Assembly: GCA_031772625.1 (NCBI GenBank)
Contig: CM062805.1
Span: 518,424,102 to 518,488,101, forward strand
From: Pinus tabuliformis
Taxonomy: Eukaryota; Streptophyta; Pinopsida; Pinales; Pinaceae
DNA: 64,000 nt
Direction: 5' to 3'
Shown: piece after piece, positions 58,003 through 64,000 of the stretch
Layout of the letters: every line of letters begins with the position of its first letter
Position numbering within the stretch: position 1 is the stretch's first letter
The notes under the pieces: generated by a model
Seen by the model: the letters and a program-made list of their open reading frames with translations, nothing else
Database searches by the model: none
Told to the model about the DNA's origin: nothing
Made by a program: the position numbers and the translations under genes

Positions 58003-58037
<35 letters not shown>
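58003..58037. repeat. (GA)n microsatellite
   Basis: Uninterrupted GA dinucleotides, about 17 units, directly beside the tRNA-like sequence. Confidence 0.95.
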
Positions 58038-58039
<2 letters not shown>

Positions 58040-58667
58040 TGATGCTTTGGGTTGCGTGCTTGCTTTGAGAAAGCTCTTTTCCCTACAAAACAGAAAACAC
58101 AAAACCCAACACGGACATACAAAAAAAACGAACCTTATGACTCGAAGTTAGCTTTAGCCGGAAAATAAATATTTTGAAAAACGAACCTTGCGGCTTGAAG
58201 TTAGCTTTAGCCAGAAACTAAATATTTTTCTCAATGTTTCTGATTTTCCGAGATCATGCTAAGGTGCAGTGGAAAAGATCATACGCATGAGAAAAATCCT
58301 TCCTTTCTGTTTCTGATTTGCCCAGATCGCACAGAGTCGCAGGGCAAAGAGCATATGCAGAAATGAAAGGTATAGATCCAGTAATAAAAAAAAGATAAAT
58401 AAACCGAAAACCAAAATAAACAGAGAGAAAATAATTGTAAATTGCAAATAAACACTGTATACCTCCAGATCTTAAAAATGACGCAGCTAGGGCTACCAAA
58501 AATATTCTTGCGTGAAACGAAAGGGGTTCCTCACTGCAACAAATGCTCCCAACACAACAGAGCAGTCCTCTCGGCTCGAAAGCAGTCAGAAACAGTAGAT
58601 CTAGGAAACGATAGTCGGATGCAGTTATACCGGCTTCAGATTTGGATCACCAACGGACGTAGCCCTC

Positions 58668-58684
58668 AAACAGCTCTGATACCA
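58668..58684 (-). promoter_or_regulatory. C3 primer-binding site (initiator tRNA-Met)
   Basis: The minus strand reads TGGTATCAGAGCTGTTT, abutting the 5' LTR with no spacer. Confidence 0.95.
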
Positions 58685-59135
58685 TGTAGGAATTTACAGG
58701 GTAAGTTCCTCAGACAGAACACCAAAGGACACCACTCACAAACAGATCACAGATCAATACACCAATATTTTGACGTGGTTAAAACCCTCAAAGAGGGAAA
58801 CAGTCCACGGCCTGAGCCAACGCATCCACTTCAGACAATTTATTAATAAAAGAATGAAAATTTACATATGCTTCTCTCATAGACGGATTACCCTACAAAT
58901 GACCCTCCATGCTCTTTAAATAGAGATCATGGACCAATCGAGTGTTAAGCCACGGATCAAGTGTCAGTAATACTGAGGAGAGAATGAACCGTCAGATCAC
59001 TACATATCGTGACCGTCGGATTGTAAGTTACAAAATGTACATGGTAAAGAAACACACTTTACCTAACTCTATACCTAACTCTATACTAGAACAGGTTTTA
59101 CTTAACTATTTCCTATGTGTCGGAATATCTTAACA
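58685..59135 (-). repeat. C3 5' LTR (right copy)
   Basis: 451 bp, the counterpart of 53146-53584. CCTAACTCTATA is tandemly duplicated near 59062-59085, explaining the 12-bp length difference. It is followed by GAGGA. Confidence 0.95.
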
Positions 59136-59140
59136 GAGGA

Positions 59141-60130
59141 AATGTATAGAGAATTTAAGAAAGGTAGAGAGGGAGATTCATCAAACTCCAAATAAGATAA
59201 AGGCGTAGAAGAATCTCTCCTCCATGACCATTTTAAAGGTAAAGGGAAAGAATAAAAACTTCCCACACCTCATAGTAGCCTTGAAAACAAAAAGAAAACA
59301 TCTTTGATTAAATTAGATGTTAAATTTGATTTGTCATTATATGATGGAGAGTTGAATGCAGAAAAGCTAGATAATTGGATTATAGAGATTGATGTTTATT
59401 ACAAAGTGCAGAGCATCGATTCAGACAAGAGTAAGATTCAGCTGGCCAGCCTACACCTTGGAGGCACTGCCTTAGTATGGTGGCAAGGTAGGACACAAGC
59501 TGACATGAAGAAACATGGTAAAATTATTTCTGTTTGGAGTGGATTTGGTTTTGCAATTAAAAAACAATTATGTCCACTAGCCTATATGCAACAAACCATG
59601 ATGAGCTGGCAAACTCTTTGCCAATTGAAAGGACAAAGTGTACAAAGTTACACTCAAGAATTTAGGAAAAGAGCTTTGATTCTAGGAATTTCTTTAGACT
59701 CACCTTAAACTCTGCTGAATTATATAGGTGGTCTACACAGCTACTTAAGGCACACTATTCTCATGTTTAATCCCACTAGCATAGATGAGATATCTGTTCA
59801 TGCTACACATCTAGAGGCTAGAGGAAAGAATGTGAACCCAAAAGTTGGGGGATCATCAAAACCCACTGCAAGCAAAAGCAATGAAAAGAGAAAACAGAAA
59901 TGGAAAGAGAGGAAGGAAAATACTACAAAAGACCAAGTCTTCATGCACTCACTGTAAGAAGGATGGGCATGGTGATGAACACTGTTGGATCCTGCATCCG
60001 GAGCTGAGACCCAAGAAGTTCAAGGGCAAGAAGAAGAATAATGTTGCAGCTATTCAAAAGGATTTGGCATCAGACTCAAGAGATGAAACACCAATCACAA
60101 CCATAGGTATAAAAGGTAAAAATTCTTAAG
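59141..60130 (+). pseudogene. Element E Gag, main part with zinc knuckle
   Basis: After a short broken stretch the frame from 59304 reads KLDVKFDLSLYDGELNAEKL, NWIIEIDVYYKVQ, IQLASLHLGGTALVWWQG and VQSYTQEFRKRALILGI. This is the retrotransposon Gag fold of chromovirus-like elements. A stop follows SLDSP (59706). The frame goes on to YIGGLHSYLR and then a Lys-rich linker. The knuckle CTHCKKDGHGDEHC (about 59951-59992) is complete but sits in another frame, so there is one shift near 59940. Confidence 0.88.
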
Positions 60131-60169
60131 CATCTACTAGTAATTCTGCACAACCTACTGATAATGATG

Positions 60170-60835
60170 AAAATGAGAGGAAAAGACATGAGCTTTTTCA
60201 TATTCGAGTTATTTCCAAGCATAGAAAGGTTGATACTTTGGTTGATAGTGGCTCACAAGTAAATTTAATTTCTGAAGCAATTGTAAAGAAGTTGGGATTA
60301 CTAACCACACCTCACAAAAAAGTCATATCCATTAGGTTGGTTATGTGATAAAGCACAACTACAAGTGACTAGACAATGTAAACTTAGGTCCTCTTCCGGG
60401 TTAGCATTTGTAGATGAGGTTGAGTTAGATATAGCTCCTTTGGATATATGTGGAATTGTTTTAGGAAGTCCTTACTTGTATGATAGGAAAGCTATTTTCT
60501 ATAGAGCTGAGAACAAGTATCAACTCGTTAAAGATGGAATCGAATATATTATAAGAGCTCATAAACTCAAGAATAATTATACTCTCATAAACTCAGGGCA
60601 GATGAAAAGAATTGTAAATTCATGCAAACAATTTTTATTGATGGTCGTAAAGGAAAAGAAACCTAATAAAACCAATGTATTTGAGGGTTGTGATGCTAAA
60701 CAACAAGCTGATTTAGAAAAAGTTGTTTTAGAATATGATATAATGTTTCAAGAACTTAAAGGTCTGCCACCCAAAAAGGAAATAATCAATGTAAACTTTG
60801 AAATGGGAACTATAAACTCAAAACATGAACTCTAG
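60170..60835 (+). pseudogene. Element E protease and start of RT
   Basis: The protease active site reads VDTLVDSGSQVNLISEAIVK at about 60229-60288, with the intact DSG. Two adjacent stops interrupt it at about 60346. The frame from 60365 continues with LDICGIVLGSPYLYDRKAIF, the end of the protease domain, then the linker (ADLEKVVLEYDIMFQELKGL) and the RT lead PPKKEI. Homology ends at the AT-rich insertion. Confidence 0.82.
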
Positions 60836-60875
60836 CAAAAAAACCCCGAAATAACATCAAAAACAGTGCTAAAAA

Positions 60876-61025
60876 CGAAAAGTGTTGATGCTGGAATAAC
60901 ACTTTTTTTTTGGATAAATTTTCAACATGTTTTAAAAATGACGGTGAAAACTAATTTTTTGCGCAAAAATTATCCAAAATATACCCTCAAAATGAAAAGT
61001 GTTAATGCTGGAAGAACACTTTTTT
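60876..61025. repeat. Two hairpin words near the left end of the AT-rich insertion
   Basis: AAAAGTGTT...AACACTTTT occurs twice, near 60879 and 60997, each with an 11-nt loop (GATGCTGGAAT and AATGCTGGAAG). The two copies are about 118 bp apart. Confidence 0.7.
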
Positions 61026-61862
61026 TTCAAAAGTAAAATTTCAACATTTCGAAATAATGTCATAAAATATTTTATAATGACCTCGAAAAAAATTAAATAT
61101 AAAAAAATAATGAAAACATAAAATAAAATAAAAATAAATAAATAATTAAAACAATGAAAAAACACAAAACAAAAAAAAAAGTTAAAAAAAAATAACAAAA
61201 CATAAATTAAAATATATACTAAAAACAAAACATAAAATAAAAATAAAAAACGAAAAAAAGAAATCAAATATAAGAAAAAAAATTTAATCATAAAAATGTA
61301 AAAAAACGAAATTAATGATAAGAATTAAAAAACTAAAAAACTAAAATAAGATTATAAACAAATAAATAGTAAAACAAATATTTAAAAAAATGGTGAAAAA
61401 AAAGTTATTTTGTGAACCATAAAAAAAGGTAAAAGTAGAAAAAAAATAAGAAAAACAAAAAAAGTATAAAAAAAAAAAAAAATAAAAATAAAAATTAAAA
61501 ACAAACTAGATTTAAAAAAAATAGAAAATTAACAAAAAAAAAATTTAAAAACTACTAAAATTAAGAAGAAAATGTTGAGTACTTAAAAAACAAATATAAA
61601 AATATATATAAAAGACAAAAGTAAAAAAAATAAAAACATTAAAAAAAATTATCTCACAAACCATAAAAAGAATTTGGAAAAAGAAAAAACAATATCTATA
61701 TATGTGTGTGTGTAAAAATAGAGAAATTAAAAAAAAAAAAAAAAAAACATTTGCAAAAAAAAAAAAAACTCAAAATTTTTTTTTTTTTTTTTTAAATGTA
61801 ATTATTTTTTATTAAACATACATATTTTATTTAAAAAAAAATTAATTTCTTTTTTTTAAACC

Positions 61863-61869
<7 letters not shown>

Positions 61870-61901
<32 letters not shown>
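61870..61901. repeat. (TA)n microsatellite
   Basis: About 15 uninterrupted TA units in the AT-rich insertion. Confidence 0.95.
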
Positions 61902-61902
<1 letters not shown>

Positions 61903-62188
61903 TAATATTTATTTATTTATTTTAATTTAAAAATACAAATTATTAAACCTATATTTTATATTTAAAAAAAGAAAAAAGAAAAAATTAAACTTACATTTTA
62001 TATTTAAAAAAGAAAAAATAAAATTTACATTTTTTTTAAACAATTTATTTATTTAAAATTACAAAACATAAAAAATATTTTATTTTTTTTTGAAATAAAT
62101 TTAAGTTTTTAATTTAAAATTTTAAAAATTATTAAAAAAATATTAAAAGTTCGTATTGGTCTTTTTTTTTATTAAAAAAAAAATTATA

Positions 62189-62410
62189 GTGGCCCTCTGC
62201 CCCTCAGCCGCCCGTGGTGGCATGACTGTGGGTGGAGGGGCCTGCATGCAGGCCCTCTGCCCACGGCCGCGCCACCGCAGGTGGGCGGGCGATTCCAGGA
62301 ATCGGACGCTCGCCCCCCGGCCACCCATGGTGGCACGACCGCGGGTGGAGGACCTGCGCGCAGGACCCTTCACACACGGCCACGCCACCACAGGCGGCTA
62401 GGGGCGGGAG
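62189..62410. repeat. GC-rich island of two ~112-bp tandem units
   Basis: It begins and ends abruptly inside nearly pure A/T sequence. The two units share GTGGTGGCA...GGGTGGAGG and CACGGCCNCGCCACC, offset by about 112 bp. Each holds a palindrome: CCTGCATGCAGG in the first, CCTGCGCGCAGG in the second. Open frames on both strands here simply reflect the lack of A/T stops. Confidence 0.85.
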
Positions 62411-62524
62411 AAAATAATTTTTTATTTTTATTTTTAATTTTTAATATTTTTATTTTTAATTTTTTTTTCAAAAATAATTTTTATAAATTTTTAATATTTA
62501 AATAAATTTTTATTAACTTAAATT

Positions 62525-62950
62525 TTTTTAATGATTTTTATTTTTAAATAATAAAAAAAATGTTTTAAAAACAAATTTAATATATTAATTATTTTTTAAA
62601 TAAAACAAAAATGTGTTTTTAAAAAAATCCATAATTTTTTTTTTAACTTCTTAAATTGTTCTTTTTAATTTTTTTTTTAATGATTTTTATTTTTAAATAA
62701 TAAAAGAAATGTTTTAAAAAGAAATTTAATATATTAGTTATTTTTTAAATAAAACAAAAATGTGTTTTTAAAAAAATCCATATTTTTTTTAATTTTTAAA
62801 TTATTTTTTTAAACCATTTTTTAAATCTTAAATTAAAAAAGTTAATTCGTTTAAAAAAAAATTAAAATTTTTTTAATGATTTTTTTAAATAAAAAAAAAT
62901 TGTTTTAAAAAAATGTTAATAATAATAATTTTTTTTATAATAAACAAAAA
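62525..62950. repeat. AT-rich tandem repeat of about 151 bp
   Basis: The phrase AATGATTTTTATTTTTAAAT recurs at about 62530 and 62681, with a shortened third copy near 62874. Shared internal words include AAACAAAAATGTGTTTTT. Confidence 0.8.
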
Positions 62951-62954
62951 TTGT

Positions 62955-63190
62955 TTAAGTGAGGTAGGACCTGTTCGTTCGGTAGCGGTATAGGGTCGAG
63001 GGTAAAGGTATATGTTTCTGTCGAGACCTAGGGTCACTGTCTAGGAAGAGGTTTAGGTATAGAGTTCGTGGGCTATGATTCCGTCGGCACCATGAAAAGT
63101 CTCATAGCCGGTCAGTGATAGAACTAATGGCAGTGAAAGAAGAAAGATGTTCCATGGGAACCTACACTACACGCTATCTCTCTCTATAGA
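62955..63190. other. Balanced-composition island of unknown nature
   Basis: About 230 bp of normal base composition in the AT-rich insertion. It contains GGCTATGA...TCATAGCC, an 8-bp hairpin with a 23-nt loop (about 63070-63108), and repeated GGTATAG/GGTCGAG words. No ORF and no known RNA was recognised. Confidence 0.5.
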
Positions 63191-63884
63191 AATATATTAA
63201 AAAAAAATAAATTTTAAATTTTTTTTTAATATTTTAATAATTTTTTTGTTTTTTTTTAAATAATTTTCATATTTTTTGTTTTTTGTTTTTTTAATATTAA
63301 TTTTACTAGTTTTTAAATTTTTTTTTGTTAATTTCTTTTTTTTTCCGAAATTCTTTTATGGTTTATGAGATCATTTTTTTTAAAGAGTTTCTATGTTTTA
63401 TTTTTGTCTTTTTAATATATGTTTTTTAGAGACAGTTATCTCATGTGGATTGAAAATTTAATTAACGATATATAAATATACTAAAATATCGAAAATGCAA
63501 AATATCGACCTTCTTCTTTAAATATGCAAAACAATAAAAGCCTCTCTACAAAAAAATAAAAATAAAAAATAAAAACAAGAAAATATGAAGAAGAAGACCA
63601 CTTTCAAAGTTATTAAACTTACAAAATAATTATTTACATTTCATACATTATAAAATTAAAAGTAAAAAAAATGCCTTTTAAAAAAAGGGCATGGTGTAGA
63701 ATTACCACTTTTTAAAATCAACATTAAAATCACTACCATTCTAAAACGCAATGTACATAAAAAAATTTATAGTGCCAAAAACTATGCTCTAGAAAAAAGA
63801 TATGTGTTCTGCATCACCCATTTTCAAAATAGGGTCTCTTTTTTGCTATCTCTACAAAACAGGTAACAATATCAGTTCCTGTTT

Positions 63885-64000
63885 CAAAGTTTACATTATT
63901 ATACCTAGCACATCACCATGTGTGTATCCAATTGTCTTGGTGGGAAAGAAAGATGGCTCATGGATAATGTGCATTGATTATCGAGCACTGAATAAGATAA
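63885..64000 (+). pseudogene. Element E reverse transcriptase, resuming
   Basis: The plus strand reads [20 protein letters not shown] and [12 protein letters not shown] up to the window end. This is the conserved RT finger region of Ty3/gypsy elements (usual form SPVLLVKKKDGSWRMCVDYR). It continues outside the window, so later motifs cannot be judged. Confidence 0.92.

Larger units (their letters stand above)
57744..58667 (-). other. C3 untranslated leader with tRNA-like insert and microsatellite
   Basis: About 920 bp between the primer-binding site and gag. It contains a tRNA-like stretch and a (GA)n run, listed separately. CGAACCTTGCGGCTTGAAG and a near copy (CGAACCTTATGACTCGAAG) lie near 58181 and 58126, repeated together with AGTTAGCTTTAGCC. 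Confidence 0.6.
53146..59135 (-). mobile_element. Copia C3: nearly complete Ty1/copia retrotransposon
   Basis: LTRs of 439 bp (left) and 451 bp (right) flank an internal region with gag, protease, integrase, RT and RNase H on the minus strand, a Met-type primer-binding site and a polypurine tract. GAGGA at 53141-53145 and 59136-59140 is the 5-bp target duplication. Only a few stops and one frameshift interrupt pol, so it is a young insertion compared with its host element E. The total length of about 6 kb is usual for Copia. Confidence 0.96.
60836..63884. mobile_element. AT-rich insertion of about 3 kb inside element E pol
   Basis: It interrupts RT between the PPKKEI lead and PSTSPC. Base composition is extreme (long A, T and AAAAT runs) except for two islands. 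Candidate terminal inverted repeats are TAGCAAAAAA at 60833 and its complement near 63848, imperfect and unproven. No transposase-like ORF is visible. A non-autonomous DNA transposon, a Helitron-type filler or an expanded satellite are possible. About 25 codons of RT are missing or unrecognisable at the junctions. Confidence 0.55.
52251..64000 (+). mobile_element. Element E: Ty3/gypsy (chromovirus-like), split by Copia C3 and an AT-rich insertion, continues past the window
   Basis: Parts are an LTR ending at 52921, an initiator-Met primer-binding site, gag (52981-53145, then 59141-60130), protease (about 60180-60330), the start of RT (60365-60835), and RT again from 63885 to the window end. 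The Met-type site and the Gag/RT style fit chromoviruses. The left LTR edge is not resolved and 52251 is only a guess. The second LTR is outside the window. Confidence 0.75.

Noticed and set aside
61870..61901. (TA)n run as a regulatory element
   Set aside because: It is a plain microsatellite in A/T-rich DNA with no further signal.
62143..62505. Overlapping open frames in the GC-rich island
   Set aside because: They are open in several frames on both strands only because A/T-rich stop codons are absent. There is no domain, no codon bias and clear tandem duplication.

Overview
This window looks like nuclear DNA from a seed plant with a large, transposon-filled genome, most probably a conifer or other gymnosperm. 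That is an inference from the retroelement types and their degree of decay, not from any species marker. I found no intact host gene. Nearly all coding sequence is decayed LTR-retrotransposon, apart from one block of organelle-derived DNA and one AT-rich insertion.

Layout: (1) 1-9.89 kb: a minus-strand Ty3/gypsy element (Gypsy-1, Athila/Tat-like). From right to left it has a 5' LTR part, a tRNA-Asp-type primer-binding site, Gag, protease, RT/RNase H, integrase, a polypurine tract, and a 3' LTR part carrying an extra ORF that is split by a 152-bp foldback insertion. (2) 9.9-22.4 kb: an organelle-derived block with fragments of plastid rps4, psaB, psaA, trnS-UGA and psbZ and a plastid-type trnV-GAC, followed by about 9 kb of mitochondrial-looking non-coding DNA with several short dispersed repeat families. 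(3) 22.5-28.1 kb: a plus-strand gypsy element (D) whose Gag has a long Pro/Gln/Gly-rich repeat domain. It runs into a 100-N assembly gap. (4) 28.2-31.6 kb: badly decayed gypsy remains. (5) 31.6-50.0 kb: a three-level nest. Copia-like element X is split inside its gag by gypsy-like element G (32460-47527, minus strand, very long LTRs), and G is split inside its own gag by Copia C2 (about 37484-42723). Each junction has a target-site duplication, and the interrupted frame resumes beyond it. (6) 50.15-51.3 kb: a tandem array of about 200-220-bp units. (7) 52-64 kb: gypsy element E (plus strand), split by Copia C3 (53146-59135, TSD GAGGA) and by an insertion of about 3 kb that is extremely AT-rich and holds an isolated GC-rich island. 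E's RT resumes at the right edge of the window.

The most notable point is that G's LTR (4.4 kb intact, 2.8 kb in the deleted copy) carries an ORF in the element's own orientation. The same protein family occurs in the LTR-side region of Gypsy-1. G and X also show gag but no pol, so they look like non-autonomous elements. Many premature stops are amber codons at positions where the family normally has Gln (CAG to TAG), as expected from decay of methylated CHG sites.
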